From Bacteroidales bacterium (GTDB lineage: Bacteria > Bacteroidota > Bacteroidia > Bacteroidales > Muribaculaceae), in assembly GCA_900768685.1 (NCBI GenBank), contig CAAGDX010000016.1:1-55664 (forward strand): DNA of 55,664 bases, given 5' to 3'. A program made the position numbers and the translations under genes. The notes below the pieces were generated by a model that saw only the letters and a list, made by a program, of their open reading frames with translations, made no database searches and had not been told where the DNA came from. Shown piece by piece: positions 16,133 to 25,900 of the stretch (within the stretch, counting starts at the first letter, position 1; each line of letters starts with the position of its first letter).

Positions 16133-18535
16133 ATGATACTGAATGAAATAAACATATCGTACTGCTTGTTAGGCAATTTATTTTTGACAGCATGTCTCCT
16201 CGCTCTTGGAGTGCTGTTAGGTTCATTTATCCTTGCATGGATTTTTGAGCGTTGCTCCTGGGGTCGCTTATGGCGAATGGTGGAAAGGAAACTGCAAATT
16301 GGTTTTACAGTTGTTTGGATAATGGGATTCTGCGTTTATTGCGTGGGAATGTACATTATGCCGGAAAACAACACGTTGGATTTTTGGCGACTTTTCAACG
16401 TGATGCCAATGGCTATAATCCATGCCTTTGAAATGTTTCTCCTGGAAAGCGATGCCAGTGCAATCCACGCACACTTCCATGAGAATTTTATTTTTATGAC
16501 GGTGTTCTCAGTTGTACACTTTTTGGCGGCACTTGTCAGCTTGGCTTTCGTGTTAAAACACTTCGGCTACAACCTGATAGCCTCTGCACGACTGAGATTG
16601 GCTCACTCGTTTTTAGGTAAAAATCCGGAAAAACTTTACATTTTCTGGGGTATGAACGAGGCTAACTATTTGCTGGCGGAAAGCATCAAAAACAGCCCCG
16701 AAGTCAAAAATGAAAATTACAAAATTCTCTTTGTAAAAACTTCTGACGAAGACGATAATCAAAACAATCGCACCGGACTGGACCGCCTGTTTAATTTCTT
16801 CTCCGTGAAAAACAAAGAGCTGGACAAACTAAAAAATCTGGAATGTCTTTCCACTCACTCTTTCCGTATGCTCTCCAAGTATGAACTCAAAAAAGAAGAA
16901 AAGATTGCAGGTGCAAAAATTCTGGACGAAAAACTCGGTTTGGGTTCTATTGTCGAACTGATGAAGAAAACAACCGGAGAAATCTACGTGTTTATGCTTT
17001 CCGAAGACGAATCCATAAACCTGAAAGCATCTTCAAACCTCTGCTACGACTCCGATATAAACAGCATTTTCACCGAGAAGAACAAACTTCACATTTATTG
17101 TCATGCCCGCCGCGACTGCGTAAACCGTGTGGCTGAAGATTCACTTTCCGGAAAGAACATTGAAGTCCACATTGTGGATTCCTCTACCTATAGCATCAAC
17201 GAACTGAAAAGCGATGTTGATAACCACCCTATCAAGTTTGTGGATATTGATACGGACGACAATTACGGTGCCGTAAAATCCTGCTTCAGCAGTTTGGTTG
17301 TCGGCTTTGGAGAAACAGGACGCGATGCCGCCCGTTTCCTCTACGAGTTTTCCGCTTTCACATCTGCAGAATCTTCAAAAGAAGAAGATTTGCCGAATGG
17401 AAACAATGCAAATATCTCCATTTCGTCTTCCGGCTTTATCTGCAATGTCATAGACTCGGAGATGAAACATATTAAAGGAAGATTCTTCTCTACAGCACCG
17501 GCACTTGCAAATGAAAACTCCGGTTTTAACTTCCACAATTACGATGTCAATTCCAAACAATTTCTAAATCTTCTACACAAAATCAGCAGCAAACTGAACT
17601 ACGTTGTTGTAGCTCTTGGAAACGACGAACTGAACATCACCACTGCCATAAAAATTTTCGAATTTGTCCGCAGTCACCGCAAAAATCTGGACAAATTCAA
17701 GATTTACGTAAAATGCAGTGATGCTTCACTGGAAGGTTTCATGAAAAATGTGGAAAATCACTACAATCAAGTTAGTCCACAACATGAAAATGACGAAAGT
17801 ATTCCCAGATACATTCAAATTTTTGGCACTTACAAGAAAATTTACACATACGACCAAATAATTAAAAACAACTTTGAAAAAGAAGGCAAAGATTATAATT
17901 CCATGTATTGCGAAGTAAGTGGTAATAAAGGAATAAAAGACGTATGGAATACAAGGCATGAAGAACTTCTTAAATCACACAAACTTGACGATTACAGCAC
18001 GCTCCGCAGAAAAGAATTTCAAGACGTGCAGAATGCTTACCATGCTCTGACTAAAATATACATTATGCAGCAAGTTTGTTTAGCAAATCCGAGCAAAACA
18101 AAACTTACCGCTCAATGTCTTTCAGGTATCAAAAATTCCATACCGAATTTTACCAGACCTTCTGCCGGTAAAAGCTTGCTATCAGGCATTATAACCGCTA
18201 CTAATTTGCCTTTCACGGAAGTGGAACAGCTCATGTTCAGAAATATTGCACGAATGGAACACCTCCGCTGGAATGCTTCACACAGAACTCTTGGCTACGA
18301 AAGCTATTCTTCTGTGGAGGACGAAGAAATAAAAGCTGTTCTCAATAATGTTCACAAATGCAATGAGCAGTTCCGTCTCCATAACTGCCTGATTGATTGG
18401 ACGGAATTAGACCAAGAATCCGACGAATCAAAATGGACGGACGAGAATGGCGAACACTTCCCGGACTATAAACTCTACGATTTTATTACTATTACCACAA
18501 CACTCAAATTACACAAAAATACTGTAACTTTGTAA
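16133..18535 (+). CDS. Membrane TrkA-N/Rossmann protein with C-terminal RyR-like domain
   Basis: 800 residues. Four hydrophobic helices are visible in the first 150 residues (about 10-38, 56-78, 92-108, 120-147), with no potassium-channel filter motif. Two Rossmann-like units follow: LYIFWGMNEANYLLAESI near 180, and SSLVVGFGETGRDAARFL near 387 with an intact GxGxxG. A later stretch, NYVVVALGNDELNITTAIK, matches the LTIAICNGNDEVN region of the first operon gene. The C-terminus (about 695-795) has the same RyR-like pattern (NIARMEHLRWNASHRTLGY, then LHNCLIDWTELD, PDYKLYDFI). It looks like a membrane-anchored paralogue of the 518-aa protein at the start of the operon. The last gene of the cluster, 17 bp after the TIR gene. 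The -7 box of nadC is within its last codons. Confidence 0.72.
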   Translation: MILNEINISYCLLGNLFLTACLLALGVLLGSFILAWIFERCSWGRLWRMVERKLQIGFTVVWIMGFCVYCVGMYIMPENNTLDFWRLFNVMPMAIIHAFEMFLLESDASAIHAHFHENFIFMTVFSVVHFLAALVSLAFVLKHFGYNLIASARLRLAHSFLGKNPEKLYIFWGMNEANYLLAESIKNSPEVKNENYKILFVKTSDEDDNQNNRTGLDRLFNFFSVKNKELDKLKNLECLSTHSFRMLSKYELKKEEKIAGAKILDEKLGLGSIVELMKKTTGEIYVFMLSEDESINLKASSNLCYDSDINSIFTEKNKLHIYCHARRDCVNRVAEDSLSGKNIEVHIVDSSTYSINELKSDVDNHPIKFVDIDTDDNYGAVKSCFSSLVVGFGETGRDAARFLYEFSAFTSAESSKEEDLPNGNNANISISSSGFICNVIDSEMKHIKGRFFSTAPALANENSGFNFHNYDVNSKQFLNLLHKISSKLNYVVVALGNDELNITTAIKIFEFVRSHRKNLDKFKIYVKCSDASLEGFMKNVENHYNQVSPQHENDESIPRYIQIFGTYKKIYTYDQIIKNNFEKEGKDYNSMYCEVSGNKGIKDVWNTRHEELLKSHKLDDYSTLRRKEFQDVQNAYHALTKIYIMQQVCLANPSKTKLTAQCLSGIKNSIPNFTRPSAGKSLLSGIITATNLPFTEVEQLMFRNIARMEHLRWNASHRTLGYESYSSVEDEEIKAVLNNVHKCNEQFRLHNCLIDWTELDQESDESKWTDENGEHFPDYKLYDFITITTTLKLHKNTVTL
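18525..18532 (+). promoter_or_regulatory. -7 box before nadC
   Basis: TAACTTTG, overlapping the last codons of the membrane RyR-like gene and 15 bp before the nadC start. No clear TTTG at the -33 position. nadC may be read from this promoter, from the upstream operon, or both. Confidence 0.55.
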
Positions 18536-18546
18536 AAATATATGAT

Positions 18547-19392
18547 ATGAAAACAAGAGAAGAACTCATAGACAACTTGCTCAACCTCGCTTTTGCAGAA
18601 GACATTGGCGACGGCGACCACACCACTCTCAGCACTATCCCTGCTGAAGCACAAGGACGCCAACAACTTATCATCAAAGAAACCGGTATCCTCGCCGGAG
18701 TGGAAATTGCCAAAATGGTGTTCAAAAAGTTTGACCCGTCACTCAAAATGACACAGTTCCTCAAAGACGGTGACAGTGTTAAGCCCGGCGACATTGCTTT
18801 TGTGGTGGAAGGACCGGTTCGTTCACTTCTGCAGACAGAACGCATTATGCTGAACATTATGCAGCGTATGAGCGGCATCGCTACCACTACACACAAGTAT
18901 CAGGAACGTCTTGCCGGACTGAAAACCAAAGTGTTAGACACTCGCAAGACCACTCCGGGACTTCGCATTCTTGAAAAAGAAGCCGTGAAAATCGGTGGCG
19001 GTTGCAACCATAGAATCGGTCTTTTTGACATGATTCTCATCAAGGACAACCATGTAGATTTTGCCGGCGGTATTCCACAAGCCGTAGCCGCTGCTAAAGA
19101 ATACTGCAAGAAAAACGGTAAAAATCTCAAAATAGAGCAGGAAGTGAGAAATACGGAAGAAATTCTCCAAGCTCTTGAGGCAGGAGTTGACAGAATCATG
19201 CTGGACAACTTCACTCCCGAGCAAACTCGCGAAGCCGTAAAACTCATTGCCGGCAGAACGGAAATAGAATCTTCCGGCGGCATCACCATAGACACTCTCC
19301 GTGCTTACGGTGAAGCAGGTGTGGATTTCATCTCCGTTGGTGCTCTCACTCACTCCGTAAAAGGTCTTGACATGAGCTTCAAAGCTTGCTGA
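18547..19392 (+). CDS. nadC: Nicotinate-nucleotide diphosphorylase (carboxylating)
   Basis: 281 residues, usual length for NadC. It converts quinolinate and PRPP to nicotinate mononucleotide, CO2 and diphosphate in de novo NAD synthesis, in the cytoplasm. Motifs: the N-terminal AEDIGDGDHTTLSTIP, the core TKVLDTRKTTPGLR with KEAVKIGGGCNHRIGL, LIKDNHVDFAGG, and the C-terminal barrel strand ESSGGITIDTLRAYGEAGVD. It starts 11 bp after the stop of the membrane RyR-like gene, on the same strand. Whether its position next to a TIR gene matters is uncertain; a bidirectional terminator follows it. Confidence 0.95.
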   Translation: MKTREELIDNLLNLAFAEDIGDGDHTTLSTIPAEAQGRQQLIIKETGILAGVEIAKMVFKKFDPSLKMTQFLKDGDSVKPGDIAFVVEGPVRSLLQTERIMLNIMQRMSGIATTTHKYQERLAGLKTKVLDTRKTTPGLRILEKEAVKIGGGCNHRIGLFDMILIKDNHVDFAGGIPQAVAAAKEYCKKNGKNLKIEQEVRNTEEILQALEAGVDRIMLDNFTPEQTREAVKLIAGRTEIESSGGITIDTLRAYGEAGVDFISVGALTHSVKGLDMSFKAC

Positions 19393-19417
19393 TTGCAATT
19401 TTTCACAAAATAAGCAC

Positions 19418-19456
19418 AAAAAAAATCGCCACTCGCTATGAGTGACGATTTTTTTT
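19418..19456. terminator. Bidirectional terminator between nadC and gdhA
   Basis: Stem AAAATCGCCACTC with GAGTGACGATTTT (one mismatch) around a short loop, flanked by A-runs on the left and T-runs on the right, so it can serve both convergent genes. Confidence 0.85.
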
Positions 19457-19474
19457 GTTTATGTAACTTTATGA

Positions 19475-20812
19475 TTAGATTACACCCTGTTCCATCATAG
19501 CGTTGGCCACTTTCATGAATCCTGCAATATTTGCACCCTTCATATAGTTCAAGTAGCCGTCCGGTTCAACACCGTATGTAACGCACTGAGTGTGAATATC
19601 TTTCATAATCTGGTGAAGTTTTGCATCAACTTCTTCCGCGGTCCACTGCAAGTGTTCTGCATTCTGAGTCATTTCAAGACCTGAAGTAGCAACACCACCT
19701 GCATTTACAGCTTTACCCGGAGCGTATGTGATACGAGCATTGATAAATGTATCAATAGCTTCCGGAGTACAACCCATGTTTGATACTTCTGCCACGAGTT
19801 TCACACCGTTTGCAACGAGTTGTGCAGCATCGTCACCGTTAACCTCGTTTTGAGTAGCACAAGGAAGAGCGATATCCACCTTTTGTTCCCAAGGTTTGCG
19901 ACCGGGATAGAATGTAGCACCCGGGAATTTTTCTGCGTAAGGAGCAACGATATCATTGCCGGAAGCACGGAGCTCAAGCATATATTCAATTTTTTCACCG
20001 CTGATGCCATCCGGGTCATATACATAACCGTCAGGACCGGAGATTGTAACAACTTTTGCACCAAGTTCGGTAGCTTTCTTTGCAGCACCCCATGCAACGT
20101 TACCAAAGCCGGAGATAGCAATAGTTTTGCCCTTGAGGTCTTCGTTTGTACGAGCAAGAATGTTCTGTACAAAGTAGAGAGCACCGTAACCTGTAGCTTC
20201 AGGACGAATGCGTGAACCGCCAAAGTCAAGACCTTTACCTGTGAAAGTACCTGTGCACTGGTTCATAAGTTTTTTGTACATACCGTACATATAGCCAACT
20301 TCACGACCACCTACGCCGATATCGCCTGCAGGAACGTCGCGGTCCGGACCGAGGTGTTTCCAAAGGCAAAGAATAAATGCCTGGCAGAAACGCATAATTT
20401 CACGGTCACTCTTGCCGCGTGGTGAGAAGTCGCTACCACCTTTACCACCACCCATAGGGAGAGTAGTAAGTGCATTCTTAAATGTCTGCTCGAAACCGAG
20501 GAATTTAAGGATTGAAAGGTTTACGGAAGCGTGGAAACGAATACCGCCTTTGTACGGACCAATGGCATTGTTGAATTGTACACGGTAGCCGAGGTTATTT
20601 TGGATTTCGCCTTTATCGTCAATCCATGTCACACGGAATGTGAGGATACGATCCGGCTCTACCATACGTTCTACAATTTTGTTCTTTTCAAATTCAGGAT
20701 GCTGGTTATATACGTCAGCCACTGACATAAGCACCTCACGTACTGCCTGGAGGTACTCATTTTCGCCCGGATGCTTTGCTTCCAGGGCACTCATGATACT
20801 ATTTATATCCAT
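19475..20812 (-). CDS. gdhA: NADP-type glutamate dehydrogenase
   Basis: 445 residues, matching the hexameric bacterial class. It catalyses reversible amination of 2-oxoglutarate to glutamate and is a main ammonium-assimilation route in gut Bacteroidales. Substrate-binding motifs: GPYKGGIRFHASVN, TTLPMGGGKGGSDF (catalytic Lys region) and VPAGDIGVGGREVGYMYG. The dinucleotide site is TIAISGFGNVAWGAA, and ATSGLEMTQNAEHLQW lies near the C-terminus. NADP preference is inferred from similarity to the class. The start ATG at 20812 lies 38 bp downstream of a TAACTTTG box on the minus strand. Convergent with nadC. Confidence 0.95.
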   Translation of the reverse strand: MDINSIMSALEAKHPGENEYLQAVREVLMSVADVYNQHPEFEKNKIVERMVEPDRILTFRVTWIDDKGEIQNNLGYRVQFNNAIGPYKGGIRFHASVNLSILKFLGFEQTFKNALTTLPMGGGKGGSDFSPRGKSDREIMRFCQAFILCLWKHLGPDRDVPAGDIGVGGREVGYMYGMYKKLMNQCTGTFTGKGLDFGGSRIRPEATGYGALYFVQNILARTNEDLKGKTIAISGFGNVAWGAAKKATELGAKVVTISGPDGYVYDPDGISGEKIEYMLELRASGNDIVAPYAEKFPGATFYPGRKPWEQKVDIALPCATQNEVNGDDAAQLVANGVKLVAEVSNMGCTPEAIDTFINARITYAPGKAVNAGGVATSGLEMTQNAEHLQWTAEEVDAKLHQIMKDIHTQCVTYGVEPDGYLNYMKGANIAGFMKVANAMMEQGVI

Positions 20813-20850
20813 AATGATATATAGAAATTAGAAATAAGATTAATGTTCCG

Positions 20851-20858
20851 CAAAGTTA
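20851..20858 (-). promoter_or_regulatory. -7 box of gdhA
   Basis: Minus-strand TAACTTTG. No TTTG -33 element at the expected spacing. Confidence 0.6.
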
Positions 20859-20992
20859 CAATATATCTTTTTAATTAACCAATTATTTCCTGAAAATTTT
20901 TATCCTTTTTCCCATTATCTTCCCCCTTTCGCCCCAAACACCGCATAAAATCACGCCTTTCCGCTGCTTACTATTTGTAAGTTTCAAATAAA

Positions 20993-21048
20993 TTGTCAAA
21001 TTTGCAAAATAACACATGTTTTCACATTTTACATTGCAAATTTGACAA
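20993..21048. other. 14-bp perfect inverted repeat in the gdhA/DUF805 intergenic region
   Basis: TTGTCAAATTTGCA at 20993-21006 and its exact reverse complement at 21035-21048, 28 bp apart. It lies in the 344-bp gap between divergent genes, 71 bp before the -7 box of the DUF805 gene. No T-run follows, so an operator or a stable RNA leader is as likely as a terminator. Nothing else of note is in the gap; a 62-codon minus-strand frame here has no support. Confidence 0.55.
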
Positions 21049-21118
21049 CAATTATGCAACATTTTCTGCATTTTCCAAATTTTATCCTCATTATGTCTGC
21101 AATTTCAAAAATTATGCG

Positions 21119-21126
21119 TAACTTTG
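21119..21126 (+). promoter_or_regulatory. -7 box of the DUF805 pair
   Basis: TAACTTTG, 30 bp before the ATG at 21157. Confidence 0.6.
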
Positions 21127-21156
21127 TGAAATAATAAAAATACAATCACATTAGAT

Positions 21157-21549
21157 ATGCAACCTACGATATTTCAAGCAGTACACAGTTCTTTAGGTAA
21201 AAACTACTCAAATTTTAAGGGCAGAGCGTGCCGTGCGGAATTTTGGTGGACTATGCTTTTTTATGTCCTCATGGAAGTGGCTCTGACAGGTGCTATAGGC
21301 TTTATTTCAAGCTTTTATTGGAACATGTGGATGGATCCTACAAAAATCCAGATTGCTTTTGTTGTCTTTTCACTGCCTTTTATTGTGCCAAACCTTTCGC
21401 TTCTTGTTCGCCGCTTGCACGACACAGGCAAAACAGGGTGGTGGTTGCTTCTTGCCTTTGTTCCTTTTATAGGTGAAATCGCAATTCTAATTTTCTGCCT
21501 CCAGGAAGGAAATTACGGCGACAACAAATACGGTCCCGAACCTTATTAA
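21157..21549 (+). CDS. DUF805 membrane protein
   Basis: 130 residues with three hydrophobic segments. The DUF805 signature is clear: NFKGRACRAEFWWTMLFYVL near the start, then LVRRLHDTGKTGWWLL, and the ending YGDNKYGPEPY. The family is small inner-membrane proteins of unknown function. First of two tandem DUF805 genes with a 9-bp gap, so the two probably form a hetero- or homo-oligomer or arose by duplication. Confidence 0.88.
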   Translation: MQPTIFQAVHSSLGKNYSNFKGRACRAEFWWTMLFYVLMEVALTGAIGFISSFYWNMWMDPTKIQIAFVVFSLPFIVPNLSLLVRRLHDTGKTGWWLLLAFVPFIGEIAILIFCLQEGNYGDNKYGPEPY

Positions 21550-21558
21550 GTGTAAACT

Positions 21559-22026
21559 ATGTACCAACGCCGACTCTCGTTTGCTGAAGCCATTCGTCGC
21601 GTACTGGTTGAAAAATACTGCAATTTCAGCGGTAGAGCAGCACGCTCGGAGTTGTGGTTTTTTGTCCTATTTTCTTTTATTGTGTCACTGGGTATAAGTA
21701 TGTACACGGGACATATCGGGCAAAAAGCGGCAAACACTGTTTCCGGCGTGGTAGAACTCATTTTTCTCCTCCCCTCACTCGGTGTGCAAGCTCGTCGCCT
21801 GCACGATACAGGTAAAACTGCTTGGTTATTGATGCTTCACTTGCTTTGCGGTATAGGTTCGCTGATTTTACTTTTCATCTATCTCCAGCCGAGCGAAAAT
21901 TTTGCAAACGAATATGGACCCGTCCCTAACCTTGAAGGCGGCAACAATGATAAGTTTTATAATCACGGCAATTCCGGCTCTACACCTCCGCCTTTCACCG
22001 GTTTCAATACGGACATTTATAGATGA
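21559..22026 (+). CDS. DUF805 membrane protein (second copy)
   Basis: 155 residues. Same signature as its neighbour: NFSGRAARSELWFFVLFSF, then ARRLHDTGKTAWLLM, and FANEYGPVPN. It differs by a hydrophilic tail of about 35 residues (GGNNDKFYNHGNSGSTPPPF) after the family motif, likely cytoplasmic. Function unknown. The ispE gene follows after 39 bp and may be co-transcribed. Confidence 0.87.
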   Translation: MYQRRLSFAEAIRRVLVEKYCNFSGRAARSELWFFVLFSFIVSLGISMYTGHIGQKAANTVSGVVELIFLLPSLGVQARRLHDTGKTAWLLMLHLLCGIGSLILLFIYLQPSENFANEYGPVPNLEGGNNDKFYNHGNSGSTPPPFTGFNTDIYR

Positions 22027-22065
22027 TTCCTTAAATCCTAAGTCACAATCGTTTCCAATCTGCAC

Positions 22066-22881
22066 ATGATTCTTTTTCCCAACTGCAAAATAAACCTCGG
22101 ACTGCGTATTCTCCGCCGCAGACCTGACGGTTACCACGATATAGCCACTGTGATGTACCCCACAGATTGGTGCGACATTTTGGAAATAACGCCCTCAAAA
22201 GACGGTAAAACACACCTGGTCACTACAGGAAATCCTGTGGACTGTCCTCCGGAAAAAAATCTTGTGATGAAAGCTTACAATGCTGTGAAACAGCTCTTTC
22301 CGTCACTTCCCGCAGTGGAAATAAATCTCCACAAAATTATTCCTGACGGTGCAGGACTTGGAGGCGGCTCTGCAGATGCCTCTTTCACCATCCTTGGACT
22401 TAACGAAATTTTCAACCTTGGCTTGGACAAAAGCAAAATGGCTGAAATTGCAGCCGGAATAGGTGCTGACTGCCCTTTCTTTATTTATAATCGCCCGCTC
22501 CTTGCCACAGGTATTGGCGAAATTTTCACGGAAACGGAAGTTGACCTCACAGGATATCATCTTCTGATAGTAAAACCTCAGTCTTCCGTATCTACAAAAG
22601 AAGCATACGCAGGTGTGACACCTCGTGATGGCGGCATTTTACCTGCGGAAATTGTAAAAAGCGACGTTTCTTGTTGGAAAAATTCGCTTGTAAACGATTT
22701 TGAGGACTCTCTTTTCCCAAATCACCCGGAAATTGAAGCCGTAAAAACAAAACTCTATGAACTTGGTGCCGTCTATGCTTCTATGACAGGTTCCGGAGCC
22801 GCTGTCTATGGCATTTTCCGTGAAATTGGTGATGCCGAAAAGGCACAAAAAGCCTTTGACGGATTTACCTCTAATTTGTAG
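22066..22881 (+). CDS. ispE: 4-diphosphocytidyl-2-C-methyl-D-erythritol kinase
   Basis: 271 residues, GHMP-kinase family. It phosphorylates CDP-methylerythritol at the 2-hydroxyl in the non-mevalonate isoprenoid pathway. Seen: the N-terminal CKINLGLRILRRRPDGYHD, the ATP loop DGAGLGGGSADASF, GADCPFFIYNRPLLATG and the C-terminal GSGAAVYGIF. The presence of the MEP pathway fits the polyprenyl synthase gene at 33230. Start ATG 22066, as the family's N-terminal motif begins a few residues in. Confidence 0.93.
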   Translation: MILFPNCKINLGLRILRRRPDGYHDIATVMYPTDWCDILEITPSKDGKTHLVTTGNPVDCPPEKNLVMKAYNAVKQLFPSLPAVEINLHKIIPDGAGLGGGSADASFTILGLNEIFNLGLDKSKMAEIAAGIGADCPFFIYNRPLLATGIGEIFTETEVDLTGYHLLIVKPQSSVSTKEAYAGVTPRDGGILPAEIVKSDVSCWKNSLVNDFEDSLFPNHPEIEAVKTKLYELGAVYASMTGSGAAVYGIFREIGDAEKAQKAFDGFTSNL

Positions 22882-22945
22882 AATAATAATCCATAAAAAA
22901 CGAACCCGCTAACTCTGCCGTGAAGGCATTATTACTCACCACATT

Positions 22946-25900
22946 ATGAGAATATTGTACAAATTACTTACTCTGATTATCTTCGCCTGCTCTTTTGGCA
23001 TTTCTTCCGCCACCACTCTCTATGTGATTGGAGAAATGGGACTTGACGGCGAAAGTGAAGACCCTAACAGACAAATCGGTTTCCGCCCGGACTTGGGTGT
23101 TAAAATGGACAGCAAAGACGGAAACATTTTCACTGCTACCATTCACTTTTGGAATGTTACCGGAGGAGCATCGCACAATTTCGGTTTCTGCAAAAAAGAC
23201 GTGCTTGCAGATTCTCCAACAGACTGGAATGCTATAAACGATTACCGCATCGGTTCAATCAGTGGAAACACGGCAATTGCAGATGGTGGAACATACACCC
23301 TCGGAGAACAAGCTGTATCAAAGGAAAACTTTTTCGTGGCTGAAACAGGCACATACCGCCTCACCGTGAACCTGAGCGAGAAAACTCTATCTTGCAAGAA
23401 GATTATGCCTATATGGATTCTCGGTGAAATGGGTCTTGACGGCGACAACGAGACAAGCGGATTCTCCACAAACTACACGTACAATCGCGGTATCCGCATG
23501 ACTTCCACCGACGGCATAAACTACACCGCAAGAGTGCACTTCTGGCACACATCCGGCTCTGCAACTCACAATTTCGGCTTCCTGATACGTGACAAACTCG
23601 GTAACTCATGGGAAGAAATTGCAAACTATCGTTTTGCGGCTGAAACAGGCACCACTGCTATTGAATCCGGCAAAACATATAAATACGGTGAACTGTATGC
23701 CTCCAAAGAATACCATTTTGTTGCTGAAACAGGTACATACGACATCACCCTGAACACAGATTCCAAAACCATCACAACTGTCCGCAACGACAGAGTGATA
23801 AACAAAACGGAAGGACTGTGGATTCTCGGTGAACTGGGACTTGACGGCGAAAATGAAGACCCGAACTATCATGCCGGATTCCGTGCGGACAGAGGTATTA
23901 AATTTGATACTAAAGACGGCATAACTTACACTGCAACTGTTCACTTCTGGAACACTTCCGGCAGCAACTCAAATAATTTCGGACTTTGCAAATCTTATGG
24001 CATTGCAAACAATATTACAGAATGGGACTACATTGCACAATACCGCATCGGAGCAGTTACTGCAGGCACCGCTGTGCAGTCCGGCGTTACTTATCCGCTC
24101 GGCGAGCAAGGCACATCCAAAGAAAACTTCTTTGTGGCTGAAACCGGTACATATTTTATAACCGTAAATCTGGAAGAAAACACTATTTGCTGCAAGAAAA
24201 TCGAGCCGCTATGGATTCTCGGTGAAATGGGACTTGACGGTTTCAGCAAAAACTCCAATTATCAAGTGGGGTATTGTCCGGATAAAGGTGTAAAAATGCA
24301 CTCCACAGACGGTAATATATATACTGCTGACGTTTATTTCTGGAATAAATCAGGCAGTGCCACTCACAATTTCGGTCTCTGCAAAAAACTCAAACTCGCC
24401 TCTGCAGCAGACAAATGGAACGAAATCAACTCATTCCGCATAGGTGCTGTTTCCGGAAACACAAACATCACGTCCGGCACTACTTATTCTCTGGGTGCTA
24501 TGGGCTCGTCTAAGGAGAATTTCTTCGTAATCCCAACAGGACCATACCGCGTGGAAGTGAACCTCGCGGCAAACACCATTAAGTGTACTCGCAGCAAACA
24601 GTTATGGATTCTCGGTGAAATGGGTCTTGACGGCGAAAACGAAGACCCTAACAGTCAAATCGGTTTCCGCCCGGACGTAGGTTTTGCCATGACTTCCGAG
24701 GACGGCAGAATATTCACCGCAACAGTGCATTTCTGGGACATTGCAGGTAAAGAACTTCACAACTTCGGTTTCTGCATGGATTCTTCTCTCGCAAGCAATG
24801 GTTCAGACTGGAATGCCATTGCAAATTACCGCGTTGGTGCCACTGCCGCAAACACTCTTATTGAAGACGGCAAAGAATACTACCTTGGCGAAAAAGGTGT
24901 CAGCAAGGAGAATTTCTTCCGAATCCCGACAGGCACCTGGAACCTCACCGTTGACATTACAAACGGCACTCTCGTCTGCGAAAAAGCTGAAACCCTCGCC
25001 AATGAAACCTGGGATACTTACAGCGACACTTGGGTGGCTCAAGACGAACTCGGCAGAACCGTGCAAACTTCCGACAACGGACTGAGCATTCCGCAGCAAA
25101 ACAGAACAATCGGTATGTTCTACTACATCTGCAACGGTCCTCACGGAACTGAGGGTGACCCGATTTATGATATCACGGAAATCCTCAAGGCTAACCCGAG
25201 CAACCCGCAATTCGGACCTAAAGACAAACCTCACTGGTGGGCTCGTCCTTGGCTCGGATACTACGACAACAGTGACGCTTTTGTTATCAACAAGCACCTC
25301 CAAATGTTTGTTGATGCAGGTATTGACTTGCTTTTCTTCGACGTCACAAATGCGTTTACTTACGACGACACCGTCCGACTGATTATGAAAATTATTGACG
25401 ATCGCACCTCTGCAGGACTTAAATCGCCCAAACTCTGCTACACCGTGAACGCCGGTGCTACAAATGTGGTGCGTCACCTTTACAATAATTTCTATTCAAA
25501 CCCGGAAAACAAAAAATACTGGTACTACCACCTCGGCAAACCGCTTATGCTCGTGGATATTGATGCACTCAGCGGCCTGGAAGCAGACATCAAAAATCAC
25601 TTCACCACTCGTCACTGCTGGGCTTGGATGGACTATAGCCAGCCTAACAAATGGGGTTGGGTGGAATACTATCCGCAAGGAAACGGCTGGACTTATGATG
25701 CAAACGGAAACAAAGTTATAGAACAGATTTCCGTTGCTACAGCTCAACATGCCTCCACTAAAGTGGGCAAGAGTTATCACGGCGGTGCACAGCCTGCCAT
25801 TGACAAATACGGCGTTTGTGCCGACACCCCGAAAGGTCTTTATTTTGAAGAACAGTGGAGCCAGGCTCACAAGACTAATCCTCCACTCGTGATGATAACT

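Noticed and set aside
16133..18535. Potassium channel or CASTOR/POLLUX-type ion channel
   Set aside because: The membrane part has four helices but no TVGYG filter; the TrkA-N similarity alone does not support a channel.
20883..21071. 62-codon minus-strand gene
   Set aside because: Covers the perfect inverted repeat, lacks a promoter, and has no family resemblance.
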